The notes under the pieces: generated by a model
Database searches by the model: none
Seen by the model: the letters and a program-made list of their open reading frames with translations, nothing else
What the model was told of the DNA's origin: nothing
Source of the DNA: Candidatus Pacearchaeota archaeon
GTDB lineage: Archaea > Nanobdellota > Nanobdellia > Pacearchaeales > GW2011-AR1
Assembly (NCBI GenBank): GCA_026395775.1
Contig: JAPLYA010000034.1
Span: 1-5,658 of the forward strand
Direction of reading: 5' to 3'
DNA length: 5,658 nt
In this document: in pieces, positions 1-5,498 of the stretch
Numbering within the stretch: the first letter of the stretch is position 1
Layout of the letters: each line of letters begins with the position of its first letter
Program-made: the position numbers and the translations under genes

Positions 1-86
1 TTGTGGGTCTTCATTTGCTTAATTAACACAATTGTTTGCTTGTTTTCAAGTATACCTAAAATAGTTTAAGTATTTACCATCAAAAC

Positions 87-105
87 AGAGTTAGTAATTA
101 ACTCT
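87..105. repeat. Small inverted repeat just downstream of the surface protein gene
   Basis: AGAGTTA and TAACTCT form a perfect 7-bp stem around a 5-nt loop (gtaat), starting 10 nt past the surface gene stop codon. A similar AGAGTT/AACTCT hairpin with an 8-nt loop lies on the other side of the gene at 1671-1690. No long U-tract follows on the minus strand, so a classical terminator is not obvious; an RNA 3'-end structure is possible. Confidence 0.45.
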
Positions 106-114
106 CAAGTAAAA

Positions 115-1611
115 TTATCTTTTCTTTCTAGCTAAGAAATAAACAATCATGATTATTACCAAAACTACAACTATAGCTATAATAATCCATATCTGGATAT
201 CCCCCAATGAAGAACTTATTGTTGTAGCAGTTGTTTCAGCAGGGGTTGTTTCTGTCTCTTCTGTTGGGGTTGTTGCTACTTCAGCAGGCATTTGTTCATC
301 TATTGATTTTACAGTTATGCTTGCCGAGCTGCCAGAAATGCTGTTTAATTTAACACTTAAATCATAAATTCTGTCGCCTGTTAATTCAAACTTTTTCTCT
401 TCTCCAATATTAAATGTTACCGTTTGAGGCGTGCTTGAAATTGCTATTGTAACTGAGCTGGTTGTAAGACTTATCACATTAGTATAATGGGGCTCATTAT
501 TTACTTTAAATTTAATTTGTTCATTGGCTGCTAAACTTTTAGTATAACTGTTTGTAAACTGAGCAGTTGTTATTTCTGTTGTTATTGGAGTTGAAGAGCT
601 ACTTCCTCCTCCGCCACCAGAGGTATATGAAGAAGATGTGACGACATAAGTTACTGATGGACTTGTTTTTGAATTTCCCGCATAATCTGTTGCAGTACAA
701 GATTTTGTGTATTCCCCCGGGGATCCTGTTGAGGGATTTATTGTGTAATCAGTTGTTTGGACACCTGATAATGTATCAGAACTTGTGCAAGTACAAGTTA
801 TTGTTCCCCTTACCCCTATCTGTGTTGGGGTACATGAAAACGTGACTGTTGGAACAGTATTATCTATAATAAAAGTGCGATTTATGGTTGTCCAATTTTG
901 ATTATTATATGTATCGTTCACGCTTGCGTTCATATAATAAATTCCATCTCCTAGATTTGCAAAATTGCCTGAATATGAAACAGCAGAAGATACAGAACTG
1001 CTGGAATTAATCAAGCCAGTAGCATTCCATAATAAAACCCTAATTGTTGAGATGACCCCATTATCAACTGCGGATATATTATAAGTAATGTAGCTTAAAG
1101 AGAGGTTTGTTTGTGTTGCATTTGTCGGAGAAGCAAATTCTATTGAAGAAGATTTTGTTGTATCATTAACTATTATTGAAAGATTAGTAATATATATATA
1201 AGTATCATTGCTTGTGGCATTAAGTGTTCGGATACTAATATTATACTGCCCTGGAGTTGCTTGAGATAAATTAAACTGGAAAGAGCGATTAATCCCTGGG
1301 AACATTAACCCTGCTGAGAAATTATACCAGCTTAATACAGTTGCTGTGTTGTTGAAAGTAAATGAGCTGTTTATATTTGTTCCCTGGCTGTTGGCTGTAA
1401 AAGAAAATGAACTTGGGAAAGTTATATTCACTTGAGTGATGTTTGCGGCCTGCGAAGTTGTATCTGTCCAATTAAGTGAGATATTATATAGATTCCCCCG
1501 ATCTTCAACTACGTTTATAGTTGTGAATGGGCTTATAATAACAGCGGATATAACTAAGGAGATACTAATTAATAAAAGGAATACAAAAAAAGCTAAATTC
1601 TTCTTCACCAT
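115..1611 (-). CDS. Secreted, membrane-anchored surface glycoprotein with Ig-like domains
   Basis: A 498-residue protein probably displayed on the outer face of the cell. Residues 1-22 form a signal peptide (MVKK, then a hydrophobic core ending near VISA). Residues 30-150 and 155-252 look like two beta-sandwich, Ig-like domains; the second ends with the D-G-x-Y-Y-x-N-A-S-V-N-D-T and I-D-N-T-V-P pattern common in archaeal surface proteins. Residues 253-325 form a cysteine-bearing Ig-like module (C260, C273, C275, C305; A-T-D-Y-A-G-N-S near its end). A GGGGG/Ser linker (332-340) leads to a C-terminal beta domain (about 349-437), a Thr/Glu/Pro-rich stalk (446-464), one transmembrane helix (473-493) and a basic RKKR tail. 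I count 23 N-X-S/T sequons, all within residues 43-246. The start at 1611 is chosen because the signal peptide begins there and a TATA box lies upstream. Ligand and exact role are unknown; adhesin, S-layer associate or host-contact protein are all possible. Confidence 0.88.
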   Translation of the reverse strand: MVKKNLAFFVFLLLISISLVISAVIISPFTTINVVEDRGNLYNISLNWTDTTSQAANITQVNITFPSSFSFTANSQGTNINSSFTFNNTATVLSWYNFSAGLMFPGINRSFQFNLSQATPGQYNISIRTLNATSNDTYIYITNLSIIVNDTTKSSSIEFASPTNATQTNLSLSYITYNISAVDNGVISTIRVLLWNATGLINSSSSVSSAVSYSGNFANLGDGIYYMNASVNDTYNNQNWTTINRTFIIDNTVPTVTFSCTPTQIGVRGTITCTCTSSDTLSGVQTTDYTINPSTGSPGEYTKSCTATDYAGNSKTSPSVTYVVTSSSYTSGGGGGSSSSTPITTEITTAQFTNSYTKSLAANEQIKFKVNNEPHYTNVISLTTSSVTIAISSTPQTVTFNIGEEKKFELTGDRIYDLSVKLNSISGSSASITVKSIDEQMPAEVATTPTEETETTPAETTATTISSSLGDIQIWIIIAIVVVLVIIMIVYFLARKKR

Positions 1612-1641
1612 CTTTTTATTAAATAATAGTAGTAAAATCCA

Positions 1642-1649
1642 TTTATAAA
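1642..1649 (-). promoter_or_regulatory. TATA box for the surface protein gene
   Basis: The minus strand reads GTTTATAAAT here, a good archaeal TATA box. Its centre is about 34 nt from the start codon at 1611, so a transcript starting about 25-27 nt downstream would carry a leader of only some 8-9 nt (AATAAAAAG) with no Shine-Dalgarno sequence. The assignment rests on sequence and spacing only. Confidence 0.6.
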
Positions 1650-1670
1650 CCTTTTTATTTAAAATTTTTT

Positions 1671-1690
1671 AGAGTTAAAAATAAAACTCT
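1671..1690. repeat. Inverted repeat upstream of the surface protein promoter
   Basis: AGAGTT (1671-1676) and AACTCT (1685-1690) pair with an A-rich 8-nt loop. It sits about 20 bp upstream of the surface gene TATA box and resembles the hairpin at 87-105. Its right arm is part of a longer direct repeat (1681-1696). It could be an operator or a relic of a duplication; nothing in the sequence decides this. Confidence 0.4.
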
Positions 1691-1696
1691 TTAGTC
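1681..1696. repeat. Direct repeat, copy 1 (16 bp)
   Basis: ATAAAACTCTTTAGTC occurs here and again, identically and in the same orientation, at 1795-1810, so the two copies start 114 bp apart in one intergenic region. This is longer than expected by chance over so short a distance, even in AT-rich DNA. Possible protein-binding site pair or remnant of a local duplication. Confidence 0.65.
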
Positions 1697-1794
1697 ATAA
1701 GAAAAATCGTTGTTGGTTTGGTTAAAACAAGTGTCGCGCACACCAGTTTCAAGTATACAAAATTAGCTTAGAATTTAACTCTGAATTATTAAAG

Positions 1795-1810
1795 ATAAAA
1801 CTCTTTAGTC
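1795..1810. repeat. Direct repeat, copy 2 (16 bp)
   Basis: This is the second identical copy of the motif at 1681-1696. It is preceded by another AACTCT at 1778-1783 and followed by a short G-run (gcaggggt). It lies between the U-tracts after the RCK gene and the surface gene promoter, so it may belong to the 3' untranslated region of the upstream operon or to the upstream control region of the surface gene. Confidence 0.65.
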
Positions 1811-1828
1811 GCAGGGGTTTATTGGTTT

Positions 1829-1856
1829 AAAAAATTAAGCACTTCACAACAAAAAA
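1829..1856 (-). terminator. Probable U-tract terminator after the AMP phosphorylase/RCK operon
   Basis: On the minus strand, two runs of six T (1851-1856 and 1829-1834) follow the RCK gene stop codon within about 35 nt, with no stable hairpin before them. Archaeal intrinsic termination mainly needs such U-rich tracts. The position fits the end of the two-gene operon; RNA 3' ends were not measured. Confidence 0.5.
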
Positions 1857-1862
1857 GTTAAA

Positions 1863-2582
1863 TTATTCCAAGCTCGAGAAAATCCTATCAGCTGCTTCAA
1901 GTTCAGGAACAATAACTGTCCTAGCTCCAGCCTTTTTCAACTTGCTTACAAGTGAAGGTTTGTCTGCCCTTGCTATAATTTCTATTTCAGGATTAATTTC
2001 TTTTGCTGTTAAAGTTACAAGAAGATTTTTTTCTGTTTCGGGAAGAGCAAGAATCAGCATTTTTGCCTCGGATAATTTGGCTTTTTTTAATATTTCCTCA
2101 TCCGTAACATCCCCCAACATAACTAAAAAATCTTTTTTCTTTAATTTAGATACAGCTTCCAGATTTTTTTCTATTATAATATACTTCTTCCCTTGATCTT
2201 GGAGTTTTGTTGCAAGCTCTTCTCCAACTCTGCCCCCCCCTGCTATTATATAATGTTTTTTCATGCTTTTCATCTTATTAAAGGAATCTCTTATTTTTAA
2301 ATATTCTCTAAAATTTCCTGAAGAGAACATTTCAAAGATATTCGTGAAAACCCAGGCAAAAGTCATTACTCCGAATATTGCTAGAAATATCTCGAGAATT
2401 TTGGCAATTCCTTCTTCTTCCTCAAACATAAAAGCTAAAGATTGAAATGTTAACATCAAGGCTCCAGAAAAACTTTTACCAAGAATAATAAAACCGATTG
2501 TTCCAAAAGAAATAATAAATATTATCAATCCAAATAGGATTTTAATTCTCATGCTAAATTCTTCCTGTGTTAAATTAGACAT
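1863..2582 (-). CDS. Two-TM RCK/TrkA-N protein, potassium-channel-like but without a selectivity filter
   Basis: A 239-residue membrane protein with the MthK-type order TM1 - pore-loop region - TM2 - cytosolic RCK domain. TM1 spans about residues 13-34 and TM2 about 62-86. The RCK/TrkA-N domain (109-239) starts YIIAGGGRVGEELA, a GxGxxG Rossmann motif, has an acidic E138 at the end of the second strand, and a typical L-G-D-V-T-D-E segment (157-162). There is no RCK-C domain. Where a potassium channel has T-V-G-Y-G-D, this protein has A-F-M-F-E-E-E-E-G (50-58), so canonical potassium conduction is not supported. The first ATG overlaps the end of the AMP phosphorylase gene (ATGTCTAA). A second ATG at 2550-2552 (residue 11), just before TM1, has AGGAAG 8 nt upstream and may be the true start. 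It could be a sensor, a channel of other selectivity, or a regulatory subunit. Confidence 0.85.
   Translation of the reverse strand: MSNLTQEEFSMRIKILFGLIIFIISFGTIGFIILGKSFSGALMLTFQSLAFMFEEEEGIAKILEIFLAIFGVMTFAWVFTNIFEMFSSGNFREYLKIRDSFNKMKSMKKHYIIAGGGRVGEELATKLQDQGKKYIIIEKNLEAVSKLKKKDFLVMLGDVTDEEILKKAKLSEAKMLILALPETEKNLLVTLTAKEINPEIEIIARADKPSLVSKLKKAGARTVIVPELEAADRIFSSLE
2561..2566 (-). promoter_or_regulatory. Candidate ribosome binding site for an internal start of the RCK gene
   Basis: The minus strand reads AGGAAG here, 8 nt before an in-frame ATG at 2550-2552. The upstream ATG at 2580-2582 has only an A-rich stretch before it. Starting at 2552 would give a 229-residue protein beginning MRIKILFG, directly at TM1, and would leave a 22-nt gap after the AMP phosphorylase stop instead of the 8-nt overlap. 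Confidence 0.4.
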
Positions 2583-4044
2583 TTTTCAAAACAATTGGTT
2601 TATTTTCATAGCAATAAGCCAAAGCTTCTTTAAGCTCACTTAATGATTCTGCATATATAGTTATAATTGCTTCTCCTTTTTGAACTTTCTCATTCAGATG
2701 CTTGTGTAGATATACCCCGGCGGCTTTATCTAAGGGACAGCCTGCTCTTCTTGCCAGTTCGTTTATTTTTTTTATGTTTATTTCAACTATTTTATAGCCC
2801 TTATCTGCACTAATTGTGTGATAAAATCTTGCTTTTTCTAAGCCGTTTAGCTTTCCTTTTTGAGCGAGAATTATCTCTTTGAATTTTTCAAATGCTTTTC
2901 CTGAATCTAAAATAGATTGTGCTTTGGCAATGCCTGTTCCTTTTTTTGCTTTCCCTGCTAGCTCGAGAAGTTTTCCTGCTAATTCAAGTGATCTCTTTTC
3001 TAGCAAGTGACAAGAATCTTCTCTTTTTAGAACCTTAATAACATCCATTATTTCTAGAAGAGGGCCTACTCCATCTCCTAAAGGTTCTTCTGCCTTATTT
3101 AAACTACAATTGAGCTTAATATCAAAATGCTTGGCAATTTGCTTAAACTTTTTTTCTAGAGTTTTTGCTTTTGATAGATTAACTTTTGCATTTTTTCCAT
3201 AAGGGATATCAATTAGAACATATTTTGCTCCTACTGAAATTTTTTTTGACATTATTGATGCAAGAAGCTGTGACTCTGGGTCTATATTTAATAATCTTTC
3301 AACTTGAATTAGTTTGTCATCAGCAGGAGCCAGGTTCAAAGCACCGCCCCAAACCAAGCATGCATTTGTTTTTTTGATTATTTTTTCCATTTCCTTAATT
3401 GAAAAATCCACTTTGCATATCACCTCTAGGGCATCTGCTGTTCCTGCTGGAGTTGTTATTGCTCTTGAGGAGGTTTTTGGTAGTATCAACCCAGTAGAAG
3501 CACAGATAGCAACAACTATTGGGGTCGTTCTCCCGGGAATTCCGCCTATGGAATGCTTGTCAACCAGCTTGCCTTTAATATTTAGCTTTTTTCCAGATTC
3601 TACAAGTGACTCGATCATTGAAAATATTTCTTGCATTGACATTCCAGATTTGTATACTGCTGAAACAAAAAAAGCAATTTCAGATTCTGTGATGATATTA
3701 TTAACAATATCTTTTATTATTGTTCTTATCTCTTCTTTAGTTAGGGGCTTGCCAGAAAGTTTTTTATAAATATAATTTAAGCTTTCTGGTTTCGAAGCCA
3801 AATCAATATGAACATATTCGTTTTCTTTCAAATCAATAAATTTTAAAATTTCGGCAGAAAGAATAATCTCATCTTCTTTCAGCATGCCAGAAGCAGTATC
3901 AACAACCGCTGCAACTTTTTTATTTCCTTTTTCTAGATATATTCTTCCATCAATATGTATACTTGCTCTTTTTGCAAAATTTTTATGCAAGATTGCGACA
4001 GGTCTGCCTGCTTCTAATCTAAGAAATTTTACTTTTAACCTCAT
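2575..4044 (-). CDS. deoA: AMP phosphorylase (archaeal nucleoside phosphorylase, DeoA-like)
   Basis: A cytosolic 489-residue enzyme expected to convert AMP and phosphate to adenine and ribose-1,5-bisphosphate (CMP and UMP are also substrates in the family), the first step of the archaeal NMP degradation pathway feeding type III RuBisCO. Residues 1-84 form the N-terminal domain that distinguishes AMP phosphorylase from bacterial thymidine phosphorylase. The catalytic part shows LSGKPLT (96-102), DKHSIGGIPG (162-171), LPKTSSRAIT (188-197), PAGTAD (199-204) and VWGGALNLAPADDK (231-244). D243 and S258 have the same spacing as the catalytic Asp249 and Ser264 that I recall from the Thermococcus kodakarensis enzyme. 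The C-terminal domain (about 400-489) carries the DKAAGVYLHK segment. The length matches the family (about 500). It has its own TATA box and is translationally linked to the RCK gene. The isomerase and RuBisCO are not in this window. No truncation or frameshift is seen. Confidence 0.95.
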   Translation of the reverse strand: MRLKVKFLRLEAGRPVAILHKNFAKRASIHIDGRIYLEKGNKKVAAVVDTASGMLKEDEIILSAEILKFIDLKENEYVHIDLASKPESLNYIYKKLSGKPLTKEEIRTIIKDIVNNIITESEIAFFVSAVYKSGMSMQEIFSMIESLVESGKKLNIKGKLVDKHSIGGIPGRTTPIVVAICASTGLILPKTSSRAITTPAGTADALEVICKVDFSIKEMEKIIKKTNACLVWGGALNLAPADDKLIQVERLLNIDPESQLLASIMSKKISVGAKYVLIDIPYGKNAKVNLSKAKTLEKKFKQIAKHFDIKLNCSLNKAEEPLGDGVGPLLEIMDVIKVLKREDSCHLLEKRSLELAGKLLELAGKAKKGTGIAKAQSILDSGKAFEKFKEIILAQKGKLNGLEKARFYHTISADKGYKIVEINIKKINELARRAGCPLDKAAGVYLHKHLNEKVQKGEAIITIYAESLSELKEALAYCYENKPIVLKNV

Positions 4045-4067
4045 TTTATCTTGGCAAGAGAAAGATG

Positions 4068-4075
4068 TTTTTATA
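4068..4075 (-). promoter_or_regulatory. TATA box for the AMP phosphorylase/RCK operon
   Basis: The minus strand reads CATATAAAAAC, with the core TATAAAAA centred about 28 nt before the ATG at 4044. This spacing places transcription start at or within a few nt of the start codon, so the mRNA should be leaderless or nearly so; no Shine-Dalgarno sequence precedes the ATG. Confidence 0.65.
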
Positions 4076-4100
4076 TGTTGCTATTTATTGATAATCATCA

Positions 4101-4134
4101 GAAGTAAAAAACAAGCTCCGCTTCAGTTTACTTT
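4101..4134. repeat. Two-stem hairpin in the AMP phosphorylase upstream region
   Basis: AAGTAAA (4102-4108) pairs with TTTACTT (4127-4133). Inside, AAGC (4113-4116) pairs with GCTT (4120-4123) around a TCC triloop, with an internal loop (aaac/cag) between the stems. On the plus strand a T-run follows, but no plus-strand gene reads into it. It lies about 25 bp upstream of the operon TATA box, so it could be an operator or part of the 3' region of the transporter transcript. Confidence 0.45.
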
Positions 4135-4206
4135 TTAATTGGGTTCATTGGTTTATTTTAACCTTGCGCCAATTTTTCTAACCAACAATCCCCTCCTTGT
4201 TTACTG

Positions 4207-4233
4207 AAAAAGTTACTTTTTATTGATAAAAAA
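4207..4233 (-). terminator. Probable U-tract terminator after the AI-2E transporter gene
   Basis: On the minus strand, T6 (4228-4233) begins 12 nt after the stop codon and T5 (4207-4211) follows. No strong hairpin precedes them. This is the usual appearance of an archaeal intrinsic terminator and separates the transporter from the AMP phosphorylase operon, which has its own promoter. Confidence 0.45.
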
Positions 4234-4245
4234 CTCGCGTATCTT

Positions 4246-5271
4246 TTATCTAAATAAACTGGAAAACTTATTCTTGCGGTAGGCATCTAAAATTAAAAGC
4301 AAATAAGCTAGAATCAATGGCCCAAGAACTAAACCAAAAACTCCGAAAACAATCAAACCGCCTATCATCCCCACAAGAATAACTCCTGAAGAAATTTTTG
4401 CTTTTCTTGAAACAATATATGGCCTTAAGACATTATCAATCCATGACACAAAAATTGCACCATACAAAAATAAGATTATTCCATAGACTTCTTTTCCTAC
4501 AGCCAGAAGATAAATAGAAGCTGGAAGCCAGACGGCCCATGCACCCAAGACGGGAATAATTGAAGCAAAAATAGCCACAATTGTCAGGATTAAACCCCCA
4601 GGAACTCCAAAGATAATTAAACCAATTCCTGTCAAAATTCCTTGCAATAATCCTAGAATAAGATAACCTTTAATTACAGAGCCTGTAATGTCATTGAATT
4701 TTTTTGCCAGCTCTTTTTCTGTTTTTTTCGAAAAAGGAGATAAACTTACTATGTAACTTGTTAATAGCTTGGCATCTCTCATTCCAAAAAAGAAGACAAA
4801 TAGTGTCACAACTAGTTTTAGCAGGATTGTTGGAAGGTTAAATATAATGTTAGAGGAAGAAGAAACAATAGCGCTTGCTACATTTGTTATAAGCTTATTT
4901 AAAGAGAAAGCAATATCTTTTGAAACACTTAAATCAGCCAGAGAAGGTAAAGCTTTTGAAAGCAGATGGAAAAAATCTACGTTTTGCAAAAACAGATAAA
5001 TATCAAATACTTGCTTTGTTACAATTGGCAATAAAAACCACAGAGGTACAAAAATGATTATAAAGACTAAAAGTATAATTATTATTGCAGAAGTATTTCT
5101 TTCTTTTACAATTGCCAAAACTCTCAAATAAAGAGGATAAAAGATATAAGCAAGAATTAATCCGGCAAGAATAGCTGTAAAAATTGGCCATATAATTACA
5201 ATTGCTAAAATTCCCAAAATTCCCAGTATAGCAGGTATTGAAATCTTCTTGAATACATCCTGTTGTTCCAT
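4246..5271 (-). CDS. AI-2E family (UPF0118/PerM-like) transporter
   Basis: A 341-residue polytopic membrane protein of normal family length. Two hydrophobic segments (about 11-30 and 32-48) are followed by YPLYLRV, a third segment (61-84), a loop/helical region (85-142), a fourth segment (145-163), the linker FSKKTEKELAKKFNDITGSV (180-199) and the conserved membrane core. Family signatures are clear: KGYLILGLLQGILTGIG (201-217), IIPVLGAWAVWLPA (238-251), DNVLRPYIV (279-287) and GLIVFGVFGLVLGPLILA (305-322). Members export small molecules or act as sodium/proton antiporters; the name comes from the E. coli AI-2 exporter TqsA and does not imply quorum sensing here. The substrate cannot be read from sequence. 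The start at 5271 is supported by a TATA box about 25 nt upstream, giving a leaderless mRNA. It is a single-gene unit divergent from the gene at 5499. Confidence 0.93.
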   Translation of the reverse strand: MEQQDVFKKISIPAILGILGILAIVIIWPIFTAILAGLILAYIFYPLYLRVLAIVKERNTSAIIIILLVFIIIFVPLWFLLPIVTKQVFDIYLFLQNVDFFHLLSKALPSLADLSVSKDIAFSLNKLITNVASAIVSSSSNIIFNLPTILLKLVVTLFVFFFGMRDAKLLTSYIVSLSPFSKKTEKELAKKFNDITGSVIKGYLILGLLQGILTGIGLIIFGVPGGLILTIVAIFASIIPVLGAWAVWLPASIYLLAVGKEVYGIILFLYGAIFVSWIDNVLRPYIVSRKAKISSGVILVGMIGGLIVFGVFGLVLGPLILAYLLLILDAYRKNKFSSLFR

Positions 5272-5292
5272 GAAAAAGCAAGGGAAATCAGG

Positions 5293-5300
5293 TTTAAAAA
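5293..5300 (-). promoter_or_regulatory. TATA box for the AI-2E transporter gene
   Basis: The minus strand reads TTTTTTAAACC, with the core TTTTTAAA centred about 25 nt before the ATG at 5271. Transcription is therefore expected to start at the ATG itself (leaderless). The box overlaps the end of a 17-bp inverted repeat (5297-5313). Confidence 0.55.
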
Positions 5301-5313
5301 AGCTATGCTTTTT
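5297..5313. repeat. 17-bp inverted repeat overlapping the transporter promoter (candidate operator)
   Basis: AAAAAGC and GCTTTTT form a perfect 7-bp dyad around TAT. The dyad covers the upstream end of the transporter TATA box and the BRE position, a typical place for an archaeal repressor site that blocks TBP/TFB binding. No regulator gene is present in the window, so the operator role is inferred from position only. Confidence 0.45.
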
Positions 5314-5382
5314 GCTATCAGATTACTTCTGTTGGTAAAAAGTAAACTGTTTCAGTATGCTTATTGTGGGTTTTCAAAGCAA

Positions 5383-5397
5383 GGGCAATAATTACCC
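5383..5397. repeat. Imperfect palindrome between the divergent genes
   Basis: GGGCAATAATTACCC is a 15-bp dyad with one mismatched pair (C/A at the fourth position). It is enclosed by TTGTGG (5364-5369) and CCACAA (5405-5410). It lies about 70 bp upstream of the TATA box of the plus-strand gene and about 85 bp upstream of that of the transporter, so it could serve either as a regulator site or as part of a small structured RNA. Confidence 0.4.
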
Positions 5398-5468
5398 AAA
5401 TCAGCCACAACTACCAAGTTTACAAAACTCAAGTTAGTGATTATATCTAAAGAATAATTATCCACAAA

Positions 5469-5477
5469 CTTTAAATA
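5469..5477 (+). promoter_or_regulatory. TATA box for the plus-strand gene at 5499
   Basis: CTTTAAATA is centred about 26 nt before the ATG at 5499. A start site at the ATG itself is expected, giving a leaderless transcript. This spacing supports the choice of 5499 as the start of the partial gene. Confidence 0.65.
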
Positions 5478-5498
5478 GCAAAGAAAATTTTTTACATT

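Noticed and set aside
1..114. Short direct repeats of tttgctt (14-20 and 35-41) as a possible CRISPR or tandem array
   Set aside because: There are only two 7-bp copies, with no regular spacing or third unit.
1731..1743. GC-rich patch gtgtcgcgcacac as a possible tRNA or RNA gene core
   Set aside because: It has only a 4-bp stem, and there is no tRNA T-loop pattern or cloverleaf around it.
3314..3769. Plus-strand 151-codon open frame inside AMP phosphorylase
   Set aside because: It is entirely antisense to a well-conserved enzyme, with no promoter of its own that I can see; a shadow frame.
4080..4140. Possible C/D box small RNA (TGATGA and CTGA motifs on the minus strand)
   Set aside because: Only one C-like and one D-like box are present, in the D'-then-C' order, and no outer C and D boxes with a terminal stem were found.
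4189..4200. AAGGAGGGGATT on the minus strand, which looks like a strong Shine-Dalgarno sequence
   Set aside because: The only frame after it starts with TTG and ends after about 11 codons; no gene follows at a normal spacing.
4246..5271. Reading the AI-2E family name as evidence of quorum sensing
   Set aside because: The family name comes from one bacterial member; no LuxS, Lsr or other AI-2 gene is present in the window, so the substrate is left open.
5003..5281. Minus-strand 92-codon frame overlapping the transporter start, rich in Cys, Asn and Tyr
   Set aside because: It is the same DNA as the transporter N-terminus in another frame; the transporter frame has clear family motifs.
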